DNA of 64,000 nucleotides from Akkermansia muciniphila (GCA_945901795.1 CAMDLP010000008.1:17269-81268), one strand, 5' to 3'; counted from the first letter of the stretch, positions 16,761 through 24,526 are shown. Program-made: numbers and translations. The notes: a model not told the origin generated them from the letters alone.

Positions 16761-17212
16761 TTACCAGTTCCTCAACGTGAGATTTCCACCGAGGCTGAAG
16801 CCGATGAGATCGATCGCGTCCGCCGGGTGGTTCGCCAGCGCGTGGGAGATGACCGCGTGTAAATCCCCGGTCGCGCCGCTGTGATACATCCGCAGCAGGC
16901 GGTTCGGCTCGCCGCCGCAGCCTCAAAATTCCACGCCAGCACGTCCCAGCCACGCCGGAGCAAAGCGGCGGCCATGCCTTGGATGTAGCCGGTTTGCAGG
17001 TCGGCTTCCAAGCCGTGGGAGAGGATCGCAAGGCGCGCACGCCCCTGGTCCGCCCATTCCAAATCGACGAAATCACCGTCCAGCAGCTCCAAGCGCTCGG
17101 GCCGGTTCGTGACGCGCGCCACCCGCCGGAACAGGGCGGGGTAGATGGTTTGCACGTGTCCGCCGGGAAGCCACGAGGGCGCGCGGTAGCTGGAATCCTG
17201 AATCAATGGCAT
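16761..17212 (-). pseudogene. YheT-family alpha/beta hydrolase, truncated and frameshifted
   Basis: Starts MPLIQDSSYRAPSWLPGGHV, QTIYPALFRRVAR, the N terminus of YheT-type hydrolases, and continues to WDVLAWNFEA. Near 16925 the frame breaks; the expected GEPNRLLRMYHSGATGDLHA and the nucleophile elbow GFSLGGN follow in another frame, then a stop after LTLRNW. The family is normally about 320 residues, so the cap and the Asp/His of the triad are lost. Both a frameshift and a 3' deletion are therefore present. Confidence 0.75.
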
Positions 17213-17352
17213 GAACGTCTGCGCGTGATTTAGCCGCGGATTCTTGCCCCCGCAAGGCATCTGCGGACGCGCCCCCACAATGGCGCTTGTCATCCTTCCC
17301 GGCGGGGTATACCCGGACGGCGGCTTTAAGAAATCGTGAAGCCAATTTACTC

Positions 17353-17928
17353 ATGACCTTCTTCATCCTCTGGTGCCTCGCAGGCCTCGCCGTCGGTATC
17401 GTCTTCGCCTCGTTTTTCGAATGGACGCTTCACAAATACGTGATGCACCGCCCGGTCGGGAATTTCCGCTACGCGTTCCAGGCGCACGCCATCGTCCATC
17501 ACGGGACGTTCAAGGCGGACAAGACCTATCACCTCATCGATGAGAAGGACAAGGAGACCATCCCGATGGCGTGGTGGAACGGCCCGGTGATCATCCTGAT
17601 CGGCGCGATCCCGTTCGCGCTGCTTTCCTTGCTGACCGGACAGTGGGCGTTCGTGGTCGGCGGCGTGCTGGCCTTCGGGTCGTACTACTGCTTTTACGAA
17701 TACATCCATTGGTGCATGCATTTGCCGAAGGCCCGCCGGGTGGAAAAACCCTGGTGGTTCCGCCGGCTCAATGGCCACCACCTGCTGCATCACCGCTACA
17801 TGCACAAGAATTTCAACGTCGTCCTGCCGGTCGCCGACCTGTGCCTCGGGACCTTCATGGCCCGCTCGAAAACCCACTTCGCCCAAGCGACGGGTCCGTC
17901 GGTGCCGAACATGCAGCCGCGGAGCTGA
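17353..17928 (+). CDS. Fatty acid hydroxylase/sterol desaturase family membrane protein
   Basis: 191 residues from MTFFILWCLAGLAVG. Two hydrophobic regions (about 3-25 and 76-115) carry the His clusters expected for a di-iron membrane hydroxylase: HKYVMH, HAIVHHGTF, HWCMH and HHLLHHRYMH. This matches the fatty acid hydroxylase superfamily (sterol desaturase, carotene hydroxylase-like). Small members of this kind hydroxylate lipids or carotenoids; no biosynthetic neighbours identify the substrate. An upstream ATG at 17287 would add 22 residues and is less likely. Confidence 0.8.
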   Translation: MTFFILWCLAGLAVGIVFASFFEWTLHKYVMHRPVGNFRYAFQAHAIVHHGTFKADKTYHLIDEKDKETIPMAWWNGPVIILIGAIPFALLSLLTGQWAFVVGGVLAFGSYYCFYEYIHWCMHLPKARRVEKPWWFRRLNGHHLLHHRYMHKNFNVVLPVADLCLGTFMARSKTHFAQATGPSVPNMQPRS

Positions 17929-18001
17929 TTTCGGGGCGGAAAGAGAATGCTGGAGTTTCCGGGTCAAAGCGGCTAGGACTCGCGAACACCCATCCGATCC
18001 C

Positions 18002-18169
18002 ATGAAATACCTACTGCTATTCCCGCTCCTTGGCCTCGCGTTTTCCACCATTTCCTGCCGCACCGTCACTCCGATCGATCCGATGACGATGAAGCAATCC
18101 TGCAAGTGCCTGCCTGAGAATTTCCGTCAGGATGGCAGCTGCCACGCTGTCGTGAACGGCACGAAGTAA
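18002..18169 (+). CDS. Small predicted lipoprotein
   Basis: 55 residues. MKYLLLFPLLGLAFSTISC is a type II signal peptide with lipobox STISC. The mature peptide of 36 residues carries three more cysteines (KQSCKCLPENF, GSCHAV), which could form disulfides in the periplasm. No family recognised. Its stop abuts the end of the convergent methyltransferase gene. Confidence 0.65.
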   Translation: MKYLLLFPLLGLAFSTISCRTVTPIDPMTMKQSCKCLPENFRQDGSCHAVVNGTK

Positions 18170-18997
18170 TCAGGAAATCCGCCGGACCTCGACGCGGTCC
18201 CAAAACATCCGGTCCCGCCAGTCGCGGAAAATTTCCTGATAGGTTTTGAGCTGCGGTCGCGTGGCCACCGCCTCACCTGCGACGAGAACTTCGTTCATGC
18301 CCGCCGGCGTCGTGAGGCTCCGCACCCGGGGAAACGCGTCACGCAGGATTTTCCGCGTGTGTGACTGCATTTTGCGGTGGCCGGCTCCGGTCACCAGATT
18401 CACCGCCAGCAAGCCGCCCGGAGCGGTGGCGCGGCGGAGATGGACCAGCAGCTCGGGATTCCAGGCCTGCGGGCGGAAAACGTCGGTCTTTCCCGCCAGA
18501 TAGATGTCGTCGAACACCACGTCGAACTTGCGCTGGTTTCGCGCGAGCCACGGATAGGCGTCGGTGGTGATCACCTCGATGTCGAGCGCGTCGAGTTGCA
18601 TGTGCTCGCGGGCGAGACCGACGATTTCCGCGTCGATGTCGATGGCGGTGAGTTTGCAATCCGGCAACAAGTGGCGCAGCACCCGGTAAGCCGTGCCGCC
18701 GGCCAGGCCGAGCATCAGGATCGAGCGCGGCGGGCCGTCCTTGCGCAGCAGCGCGGAGGCGGCGATGAGGTCCCACGCCAGTCCGGTTAGGAAACGGGTC
18801 TGGTGGAACGACGCATGCAGCGCCCCTGCGACGCGGAACTCGGTGGCCAGCTCCGATTTCCAGATTTCCAGCGATTGAAAGCGAGTGTGGACGATTCCCG
18901 TGCGGCGCATCGGCGGGAGCATGTCGCGCGGATTGGGCGGAGTCGAGGACTTCGGCGGGCTGGACAAGCGGGCGATCCGGCGCGAAAGAGATGCCAC
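18170..18997 (-). CDS. Spermidine-synthase-like methyltransferase-fold protein
   Basis: 275 residues. The core at about 88-180 is a Rossmann SAM-type fold: SILMLGLAGGTAYRVLRHLL, LTAIDIDAEIVGLAREHM and KFDVVFDDIYLAGK. The order GLGGG-type motif, D-x-D acidic strand and FDVVFDD fits the spermine/spermidine synthase-like family. Polyamine-specific residues are not evident and no speD is nearby, so it may be another transferase. The true start may be MLPPMRRTGIVHT, 25 codons in. Divergent from the hemolysin III remnant. Confidence 0.7.
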   Translation of the reverse strand: MASLSRRIARLSSPPKSSTPPNPRDMLPPMRRTGIVHTRFQSLEIWKSELATEFRVAGALHASFHQTRFLTGLAWDLIAASALLRKDGPPRSILMLGLAGGTAYRVLRHLLPDCKLTAIDIDAEIVGLAREHMQLDALDIEVITTDAYPWLARNQRKFDVVFDDIYLAGKTDVFRPQAWNPELLVHLRRATAPGGLLAVNLVTGAGHRKMQSHTRKILRDAFPRVRSLTTPAGMNEVLVAGEAVATRPQLKTYQEIFRDWRDRMFWDRVEVRRIS

Positions 18998-19002
18998 GCA
19001 GG

Positions 19003-19137
19003 ATGTTTCTCGAAATTCCCCATCGCTCGCCCTTGTGCGACTCTCACCGTGAGGAGGTCGCGAGTCTCGTGACGCACGCGGCGGGCGTGGTGTTCAGCAT
19101 CGCGGCGCTGGTGACGATGGGCGGTTTTTTCATTTGA
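19003..19137 (+). pseudogene. Hemolysin III (YqfA/TrhA) N-terminal remnant
   Basis: A 44-codon frame reads MFLEIPHRSPLCDSHREEVA, SLVTHAAGVVFSIAALVTM and stops. EEVAxxxTHxxGxxxSIAxL is the conserved N terminus and first membrane helix of hemolysin III/PAQR proteins, which normally have seven helices and about 210 residues. Only the first helix remains, so the gene is truncated. Confidence 0.6.
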
Positions 19138-19168
19138 CCCATTTGAAATAGCGCTGCATTTTTCAGGC

Positions 19169-19420
19169 GTGAAGTTCATACCGGGAGATGAAGCCAAGGG
19201 CAGTATGAAAGCCCGCGGTCTCACCTTCGAGATGATCCTCACCGCCATCGCCGACGGCAAGATTCTCGCTTTCGAACCTTATCCGCAGCGTCCCGGCCAG
19301 ATGCTCCTGATTGTTGAGATCGCGGGTTACGCCGTCGCCGCTCCATGCGAGCGGCGGGACGATGCCTGGCGCATTATCACCGCCTACCCGTCCCGCAAAC
19401 ACAAACGCCACTTGCCATGA
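19169..19420 (+). CDS. BrnT/DUF4258-like toxin
   Basis: 83 residues. MKFIPGDEAKGSMKARGLTF, EMILTAIADGKILAFEPYP and a final RRDDAWRIITAYPSRKHKRH resemble the small RelE-fold toxins of the BrnT/DUF4258 group (ERGI-(S/T)-FE helix, I-x-P-SRK end). It overlaps the next gene by ATGA (19417-19420). Toxin-first order is typical of BrnTA. Expected activity is mRNA cleavage during stress, by family knowledge only. Confidence 0.7.
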   Translation: MKFIPGDEAKGSMKARGLTFEMILTAIADGKILAFEPYPQRPGQMLLIVEIAGYAVAAPCERRDDAWRIITAYPSRKHKRHLP

Positions 19421-19740
19421 AAACGAAGCCCCGCATCAAATCCGTCGAGGAAGTCCCGCTCACCCCCTACGAGCAAGCCATCGAGGACGCCATCGACGAA
19501 AACGCTCCGCTCCAGCCCCTCAGCCCCGAGCGAAAAGCGGAATTCCAAGCCGCCGCCCGTGCCGCCCTGGTCGTCTTGCGTGGTGGCAAGCGTCCCGGCT
19601 CCGGTCGCAAGCCCCGTGCCTATGTCAAGACGACGGTTCTTCTCGCCCCGGACGTCCGCGGCAAGCTCGAAATTCTCGCCAAGCAGGCCGGCAGCCTCAG
19701 CGCCGCGGTGGAAAAGGCGATCATGGCCCAGCCCGTTTGA
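19417..19740 (+). CDS. Ribbon-helix-helix antitoxin
   Basis: 107 residues. The C-terminal half, RKPRAYVKTTVLLAPDVRGK then LEILAKQAGSLSAAVEKAI, fits a ribbon-helix-helix DNA-binding domain (strand VKTTVLL, two helices). The N-terminal half (SVEEVPLTPYEQAIEDAI) would bind the toxin encoded immediately upstream. Translationally coupled through ATGA. It should autoregulate the pair. Confidence 0.72.
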   Translation: MKTKPRIKSVEEVPLTPYEQAIEDAIDENAPLQPLSPERKAEFQAAARAALVVLRGGKRPGSGRKPRAYVKTTVLLAPDVRGKLEILAKQAGSLSAAVEKAIMAQPV

Positions 19741-19927
19741 GCGGTCACTCGACGAACATCGGTTCAATCCGATGGTTTTCCGTCACTGCCGGACCTGCTG
19801 ACACCAAGCCACAGAAAACCATGAAAGCGACGCTTCGGATCGGCAATAGTATTTCTGAGCTCGAATCTTCCTCGACGGCGGCGCGTGGCCAGTGCTGGCT
19901 GTATCCCGCCACGTCCGCTTTTGAACC
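19741..19927. other. Short spacer after the toxin-antitoxin pair
   Basis: No supported gene. The stretch runs to the mutM fragment; one frame from 19821 (MKATLRIGNSISELE) is short and unrecognised. Confidence 0.35.
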
Positions 19928-19996
19928 ATGCCCGAGTTCCCCGAAGTCGAAACCACGCGCCGCGGCATCGAGCTCAGAGTCCCTTCACCTTGTTAG
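19928..19996 (+). pseudogene. mutM: Formamidopyrimidine-DNA glycosylase N-terminal fragment
   Basis: ATG at 19928 begins MPEFPEVETTRRGIEL, the near-invariant N terminus of Fpg/MutM in which Pro2 and Glu3 are catalytic. After residue 16 the sequence diverges (RVPSPC) and stops. The remaining 250 residues are absent from the window. The breakpoint coincides with the end of the convergent small secreted-protein gene at 19974, so an insertion or deletion has replaced the body of the gene. Confidence 0.65.
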
Positions 19997-20201
19997 CGGT
20001 GCCGGCAAGCACGGGCTTTTCGGTAGATCTGGAATCCACGGTGACCGTGCAGATGGTATGGAGCGGGAAGTCCACCCGGGGCGTGACCGAGGTCGATGGC
20101 CCGGTCGAGTTGCGCACTACCGCAGGAACACCTGAGGTCCAAGCCGAGCAAACGATCAGCGTGATCGCGCACCCAAGAAGAATCATGGTTTGCCGTTTCA
20201 T
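19974..20201 (-). CDS. Small secreted or lipidated protein
   Basis: 75 residues from MKRQTMILLGCAITLIVCSA. The N terminus is a signal peptide, either type I or with a lipobox around LIVCS. The mature part (VVRNSTGPSTSVTPRVDFPL, HTICTVTVDSRSTEKPVLAG) is probably beta-rich. No family recognised. It overlaps the mutM fragment by 23 nt at its 3' end. Confidence 0.55.
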   Translation of the reverse strand: MKRQTMILLGCAITLIVCSAWTSGVPAVVRNSTGPSTSVTPRVDFPLHTICTVTVDSRSTEKPVLAGTANKVKGL

Positions 20202-20408
20202 TGGTTTTGGGGGGTGTTGGTGCCGGGGGGGTGCGAGGAAAAACTCCCCGACACCGTGAACAATAACACAAGATGGCGTGGTTGCGAGCCGGGGTTTGCA
20301 AGGTGGGCGGGCTGATCTGCGGAAGGGAGCGCGAGATCGCCGCGCTGGGAATCGATGTCTGGATTTCGCGGGCTTGCGGTGGCGGGCGGGCGCGCTAGGG
20401 TTCGGGAA
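20202..20408. other. Leader region between divergent genes
   Basis: No gene seen. It separates the minus-strand small protein and the plus-strand AsmA-like gene and should hold both promoters. Confidence 0.35.
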
Positions 20409-21908
20409 ATGAGTCGGCGATCGAGAAAACGCGGGGGGGCGGGGGGACGCCGTTGGTTGGGCAGGGCGGCGGTCTGGCTGCTGGTGCTCGGAGTGCTTGG
20501 ATTGGGCGCGGGCTATGGCCTGCTGCGCCGCTATCTGCACAGCGACGCGTTCCGGATTTTTCTATCAGCCGAGGCCGGTAAGGCCGCGGGCGTGACGGGT
20601 GAGTTCGCGCCTTTCGATTGGCAGGGCCTGGCGGTTGAGACGGAGTCATTCGTGGCGCGAGGCGACGGGCCGGTGACCGGACTGCGTGCGGACGGCTTGC
20701 ACACGGAGATCGGACTCGGCGGGGTGCGGCGCGGCGTTTGGGAAATCCTCGGATCGAACGTGCGGCGTCTGGAAGTTTCCGTGGATGCGAGAAAACCGCT
20801 CAATGAGGCGCCGCCTAGGATCGAGCCCGGGGTGGCGAAGAAAGCGAAGCCCGCAGGCTGGTTTCCCAAGGAGGCGGAACTGCAAGGCATCGACGTGCGC
20901 GAGCTGGTGGTGAAGGTGATTCTCAACGAAGGTCTAGCAACGGCGAACGGCATCAACGTCCATGTCGAGCCGGCCGGGGCGAAGGACGCCTACCGCGCGG
21001 AGATCGAAGGCGGGACGGTCCGCCTGCCGTTCGGGATGGTGCCGGAGCTCCGGCTCGATCGCGCCCGGCTGCGCTATCAGGACAGCCGGGTTTTCCTGAC
21101 TGAGATGAAAGTCGCCGCATGGGACAGCGGCCGCATCCAGGGCACCGGCGAGTGGGACATGGCGTCCCGGCAGTTTTTCATCGAGGGAGACGTCACCGGC
21201 GCGAAGTGCGAAAACGTCCTGAATGCAGATTGGTCGAAGCGGCTGACGGGGGATGTTACTTCAAGCTTCGGGTTGAACAACCGGCCGGGATTTCCGCAGG
21301 CGAGCGGTAAGCTAACCGTCAAGAACGGCGTGCTCACCGCCTTGCCGATGCTCGACGCGTTGGCCGCTTACGCCGACACGCGCCGTTTCCGGGTCCTGAC
21401 GCTCAATGAAGCGCACACCGAGTGGAGCTGGAAATCGGGCGAACTCGCCCTGACGAACCTGGTGCTTGGCAGCGAGGGACTGGTGCGGATCGAGGGCTGC
21501 ATGACCATCCGCGGTCGGCAAATGGATGGCGTTTTCCGCCTCGGGCTCGCTCCCGGCACGCTCGCCACCATTCCCGGAGCGGAGACGGACGTGTTCGCGC
21601 CCGGCGAGCGCGGTTTGCTTTGGACGACGCTGCGCATCACCGGCACCCTGGATGATCCGAAGGAGGACCTGACTAACCGGCTGATAGCAGCGGCGGGCCT
21701 GCGGATGTTCGAACAGCTTCCGGAGACGGGAGAACAGGCGCTCAAGTTCACCCGATCGCTGCTCGGTGATCCCTCTCCCAAGACGATCGAGAAGGGTGAG
21801 AAAATCATCAAGGAAACCCGCAAGACCGTGCGCGAAATCAGCGGGATTCTCGATGGCCTCCTCGGCGGAACACCGGAGGAGCCTGCCAAGGAAGACGAGC
21901 CGCAGTGA
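20409..21908 (+). CDS. AsmA-like inner-membrane protein
   Basis: 499 residues. A basic N terminus (MSRRSRKRGGAGGRRW) precedes one membrane segment, AAVWLLVLGVLGLGAGYGLL, and a long periplasmic region of alternating beta strands (GTVRLPFGMVPELRLDRARL, SSFGLNNRPGFPQASGKLTV). The C-terminal third has LLWTTLRITGTLDDPKEDLT, the ITGTLxxP motif typical of AsmA/YdbH/TamB-like repeat proteins. These bridge the envelope and are linked to lipid transport or outer-membrane assembly. A similar single-anchor protein is at 60100-61746. Its stop overlaps the GTG of the glycosyltransferase remnant. Confidence 0.7.
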   Translation: MSRRSRKRGGAGGRRWLGRAAVWLLVLGVLGLGAGYGLLRRYLHSDAFRIFLSAEAGKAAGVTGEFAPFDWQGLAVETESFVARGDGPVTGLRADGLHTEIGLGGVRRGVWEILGSNVRRLEVSVDARKPLNEAPPRIEPGVAKKAKPAGWFPKEAELQGIDVRELVVKVILNEGLATANGINVHVEPAGAKDAYRAEIEGGTVRLPFGMVPELRLDRARLRYQDSRVFLTEMKVAAWDSGRIQGTGEWDMASRQFFIEGDVTGAKCENVLNADWSKRLTGDVTSSFGLNNRPGFPQASGKLTVKNGVLTALPMLDALAAYADTRRFRVLTLNEAHTEWSWKSGELALTNLVLGSEGLVRIEGCMTIRGRQMDGVFRLGLAPGTLATIPGAETDVFAPGERGLLWTTLRITGTLDDPKEDLTNRLIAAAGLRMFEQLPETGEQALKFTRSLLGDPSPKTIEKGEKIIKETRKTVREISGILDGLLGGTPEEPAKEDEPQ

Positions 21909-22217
21909 AGCCCCGGATCACCCTCATCATCCCCGCCCACAACGAAGCGGCGTTCCTTCCCGCGTGCCTGGAGGCCGTGCCTGGAGGCAGCGGGCCGGAT
22001 CGATGTCACGGTCGAGATCGTCGTCGTTCTCAACCGTTGCACCGATGACACGGAGCGGATCGCGCGTCGCCACGGCTGCGTGATCGTCCGCGAGGACGCG
22101 AAAAATCTATCCGCCATCCGCAACCCCGCCTTCGTCCGCAAGGTTTTCCGCGGCGACGACCGGAAAGCCGCGGATCAATTCTGGTATGACGTGCGCTCGG
22201 ATTGGTGGCGGGCATGA
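21905..22217 (+). pseudogene. Family 2 glycosyltransferase, frameshifted and internally deleted
   Basis: GTG frame begins VKPRITLIIPAHNEAAFLPA, a GT2 start. A local duplication of GTGCCTGGAG (21966-21990) shifts the frame; the next frame reads VEIVVVLNRCTDDTERIARR and EDAKNLSAIRN. It then jumps directly to a C-terminal NPAFVRKVFRGDDRKAADQF ending in a stop. The DxD sugar-nucleotide region and the middle of about 130 residues are missing. The junction sits on CGCAAC, consistent with deletion between short repeats. Confidence 0.75.
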
Positions 22218-22249
22218 AAAAAGCGAGGCTGCTTGCGCGGCCTCGCTTT
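22217..22249 (-). terminator. Intrinsic terminator of the ssb transcript
   Basis: A 10-bp stem (22220-22229 with 22240-22249) is preceded on the plus strand by an A6 run, giving a T-tract after the hairpin on the minus strand. It lies 26 nt beyond the ssb stop codon and overlaps the stop of the convergent glycosyltransferase remnant. Confidence 0.85.
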
Positions 22250-22274
22250 GGGAGAAATCGGATCTACCAGGAAA

Positions 22275-22757
22275 TCAGAACGGGATGTCGTCGTCTTCCT
22301 GGAAGTCGTCGGCAGGGGCTGCGGACGCGCCTTGCGGCGGGCCGGAGTGTTGCTGGGGAGCGGAAGATGATTGTTGCGGGCGTTCGGAAAAATTGGCGCC
22401 GCCACTGTTGCCACCCGCGCCAGTGCCGCTGGAGAGGAACTGCATGTTCTCGCCGATCACGCGCAGTTTGCTGCGCTTTTTGCCGGTTTCCTTGTCGTCC
22501 CAGCTGTCGAGCTGGAGGCGGCCTTCGATGTAAACCGGGCGGCCCTTGACGAGATATTGCTGGGCGAGTTCCGCCTGGCGGCCCCACAGCGTGACTTCCA
22601 CGAAGGTCGTCTCTTCCTGTTTCTGGCCTTGGTCGTTATTCCAAACACGATTGATGGCAAGGCTGATTTCGGAAACAGCGGTGCCTTTCGGAGTGTGGCG
22701 CAATTCGGGATCCCGGGTGAGATTGCCGATGAGCATGACTTTGTTGAGATTGGCCAT
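22275..22757 (-). CDS. ssb: Single-stranded DNA-binding protein
   Basis: 160 residues. The OB fold spans about 1-110: MANLNKVMLIGNLTRDPELR, TPKGTAVSEISLAINRVWN, FVEVTLWGRQAELAQQYLVK and GRPVYIEGRLQLDSWDD. A Gly/Ser/Gln-rich linker follows, and the tail ends EDDDIPF, the acidic DDDIPF peptide that recruits RecA/RecG/polymerase partners. It binds ssDNA as a tetramer in replication and repair. Last gene of the prs-rplY-pth-rpsF-ssb run, directly followed by a terminator. Confidence 0.97.
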   Translation of the reverse strand: MANLNKVMLIGNLTRDPELRHTPKGTAVSEISLAINRVWNNDQGQKQEETTFVEVTLWGRQAELAQQYLVKGRPVYIEGRLQLDSWDDKETGKKRSKLRVIGENMQFLSSGTGAGGNSGGANFSERPQQSSSAPQQHSGPPQGASAAPADDFQEDDDIPF

Positions 22758-22793
22758 AACAGGAGGATTTCTGGGGGTTGAGGAGAAGAACAG

Positions 22794-22812
22794 GCAGGAA
22801 TGCCTGTGTCAC
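22794..22812 (-). repeat. 19-nt stop-codon-adjacent repeat, copy 2
   Basis: Identical to 3982-4000 and also starting one nucleotide after a minus-strand stop codon, here that of rpsF. Extended here to a 7-bp stem (ACAGGCA, GGAA loop, TGCCTGT; 22791-22808). Confidence 0.7.
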
Positions 22813-22813
22813 G

Positions 22814-23101
22814 TTAGGCGACGCGGACGAAGTGCTGGAGGTGGACGTGGCCGTTCAAGCGCAGACGGCTTTGGATCTTGGTGATCACTTCGGGTGCGCC
22901 TTGGAAGGTGTAGTTGACGTAGTGGCCGGACTCGAGGTGGCGGGATTCGTAGGCGAACTGGCGGCGGCCGAGTTGGGCGACCTTGTCGAGCGTGGCGCCT
23001 TCGGCTTCCATTTCCTTGGAAACGGTAGCGACGAGCTCGTCAACGGTGCCTTCGAGGGACTTGGTGTTAAGGACGATCAGGCCTTGGTATTTGCGACTCA
23101 T
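22814..23101 (-). CDS. rpsF: Small ribosomal subunit protein bS6
   Basis: 95 residues. MSRKYQGLIVLNTKSLEGTV, VATVSKEMEAEGATLDKVAQ, LGRRQFAYESRHLESGHYVN and a C-terminal RLRLNGHVHLQHFVRVA match bS6, which binds 16S rRNA with bS18 at the platform. Its start lies inside the 3' end of pth (35-nt overlap). rpsR and rplI, which usually follow, are absent; ssb follows directly. Confidence 0.93.
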   Translation of the reverse strand: MSRKYQGLIVLNTKSLEGTVDELVATVSKEMEAEGATLDKVAQLGRRQFAYESRHLESGHYVNYTFQGAPEVITKIQSRLRLNGHVHLQHFVRVA

Positions 23102-23684
23102 CTGGTGCTGGGAGTGGATTGTTACGTGTGTGAAAGCGATGCGCCGCAGTGGCGATGCCTTGGGAGCGCGCAAGCTGCACGGCATCCAGAGCGGTGGCAA
23201 GCATGTTTTCGAGAAGCGGGTGCTCGTCGGGCGAAAACTTGCCGAGGACGTGGCCGGTCATTTCGCCGGGTTCGCTGGCACCGATGCCGAGTTTGAGGCG
23301 GGGAAACGCGTCAGTGCCGAGGTGCTGGATGATGGATTTGATGCCGTTGTGGCCGCCGGCGGAGCCTTTTTCGCGGAAACGCAGGGTGCCGAGCGGCAGG
23401 GCGACGTCGTCGTAAACGACCAGCATTTGCTCCGGCGTCCATTTGTGGAACGAGAGGATTTGCTGCACCGCGCGGCCGCTGAGGTTCATGAAAGTCTGCG
23501 GCTTGAAGAGGAGGGTGCCGGATTCGGGGATTTTGGCGAGCTGGCTCTGCCACTTGGGGGCGGACTGGAAGGTCGCTCCGGAGGCGGCGGCCAAGCGGTC
23601 GAGCACCATGAACCCGACGTTGTGGCGGGTCTGCTCGTATTGCTTCCCGGGATTTCCGAGACCGACGATGAGGGTGAAGGACAT
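23067..23684 (-). CDS. pth: Peptidyl-tRNA hydrolase
   Basis: 205 residues. It recycles tRNA from dropped-off peptidyl-tRNA. LIVGLGNPGKQYEQTRHNVG holds the catalytic His; FKPQTFMNLSGRAVQQIL, LVVYDDVALPLGTLRFREKG and GSAGGHNGIKSIIQHLGTDA follow in order. The last 12 codons (DESQIPRPDRP) overlap rpsF and are an extension beyond the usual fold. Upstream, between it and rplY, are a terminator and a CTGAAA-rich tract (23693-23729), so it may have its own promoter. Confidence 0.95.
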   Translation of the reverse strand: MSFTLIVGLGNPGKQYEQTRHNVGFMVLDRLAAASGATFQSAPKWQSQLAKIPESGTLLFKPQTFMNLSGRAVQQILSFHKWTPEQMLVVYDDVALPLGTLRFREKGSAGGHNGIKSIIQHLGTDAFPRLKLGIGASEPGEMTGHVLGKFSPDEHPLLENMLATALDAVQLARSQGIATAAHRFHTRNNPLPAPDESQIPRPDRP

Positions 23685-23692
23685 GGTGGGGT

Positions 23693-23729
23693 AAAAGCTG
23701 AAAAGCTGAGAAACTGAAAGGCTGAAACC
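23693..23729. repeat. CTGAAA-rich degenerate tract 5' of pth
   Basis: Four imperfect GCTGAAA/CTGAAA units in 37 nt. On the minus strand this is a run of TTTCAG units ending 8 nt before the pth start codon. A similar tract sits at 29511-29542 before the O-antigen-ligase gene. Confidence 0.6.
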
Positions 23730-23745
23730 GGAGATTTGAAATCAC

Positions 23746-23782
23746 AAAAAACGCCCGGGCCGCGAGAGCAGGCCGGGCGTTT
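23746..23782 (-). terminator. Intrinsic terminator after rplY
   Basis: Stem of 9 bp (23750-23758 with 23773-23781), GC-rich, followed on the minus strand by a T6 tract. It is 24 nt beyond the rplY stop, separating prs-rplY from pth-rpsF-ssb. Confidence 0.85.
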
Positions 23783-23805
23783 GGGAAGGAGCAATCGCTG
23801 GCGGA

Positions 23806-24402
23806 TCAGGCAGGAGTGCCGGCAGCGGCTTCGGAAACGGCTCCGGCTGGTTTGCCGATGTGCGCTACCACGACTTCCGCAGCGTGGGTTGCGCGGACGC
23901 CGGACGGGAAGGTGATGTCGCCGATGTGGAGCGAGTCGCCGACTTGCAGGTGGCTGATATCGACTTCGATGGTTTCGGGAAGATCGTTCGGAAGGCAGGT
24001 GATCTCGACCGCGTGGACATATTGTTCGACGAGGCCGCCGGCTTTGACACCTGCGGATTCACCGTTGAGGTGAGTCGGGATGTGGGCGGTGATGGCGGTG
24101 TTTTCGTCGATCGAACGGAAGTCGGCGTGAAGCGTGATGCCGGAGAGCGAGTCGTGCTGGATGGACTGGAGGAAGGCGAGGCGGGTGCCGTGGCCTTCGA
24201 TTTCCAGATTGACGAGGATGTTTTCCGAGCTGCTGTGGGCGAGGAGGTCGGCGAAGGTCTTGGCATCGACCTTGAGGTTGATGTTTTCGGTGCCTTTTCC
24301 GTAGATGACGGAGGGAACCCAGCCTTCACGGCGCATTTGTTTGAGGCGGCCGGTGCCGCTGCGTGCGCGTGGTGCTGCTTGGAGTGTTGTCTTCTTGGCC
24401 AT
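23806..24402 (-). CDS. rplY: Large ribosomal subunit protein bL25 (CTC form)
   Basis: 198 residues, the long CTC/TL5-type. The N-terminal 5S-rRNA-binding domain reads LKQMRREGWVPSVIYGKGTE, the linker RLAFLQSIQHDSLSGITLHA, and the C-terminal beta domain LVEQYVHAVEITCLPNDLPE through DISHLQVGDSLHIGDI. It binds 5S rRNA at the central protuberance. Order prs-rplY-pth is the common bacterial arrangement. A terminator follows. Confidence 0.95.
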   Translation of the reverse strand: MAKKTTLQAAPRARSGTGRLKQMRREGWVPSVIYGKGTENINLKVDAKTFADLLAHSSSENILVNLEIEGHGTRLAFLQSIQHDSLSGITLHADFRSIDENTAITAHIPTHLNGESAGVKAGGLVEQYVHAVEITCLPNDLPETIEVDISHLQVGDSLHIGDITFPSGVRATHAAEVVVAHIGKPAGAVSEAAAGTPA

Positions 24403-24526
24403 GACGTGAGGTCGTTGTGTATGATTTGCCGCCGGGGATTACTGCACCCAGTACGGGGGCGGCGTGTGTAGCGGCCGAAGCGGCGCTTGTCAAAAATTTG
24501 TTCGAGAATCGCTCGGTGGCGGTTTT

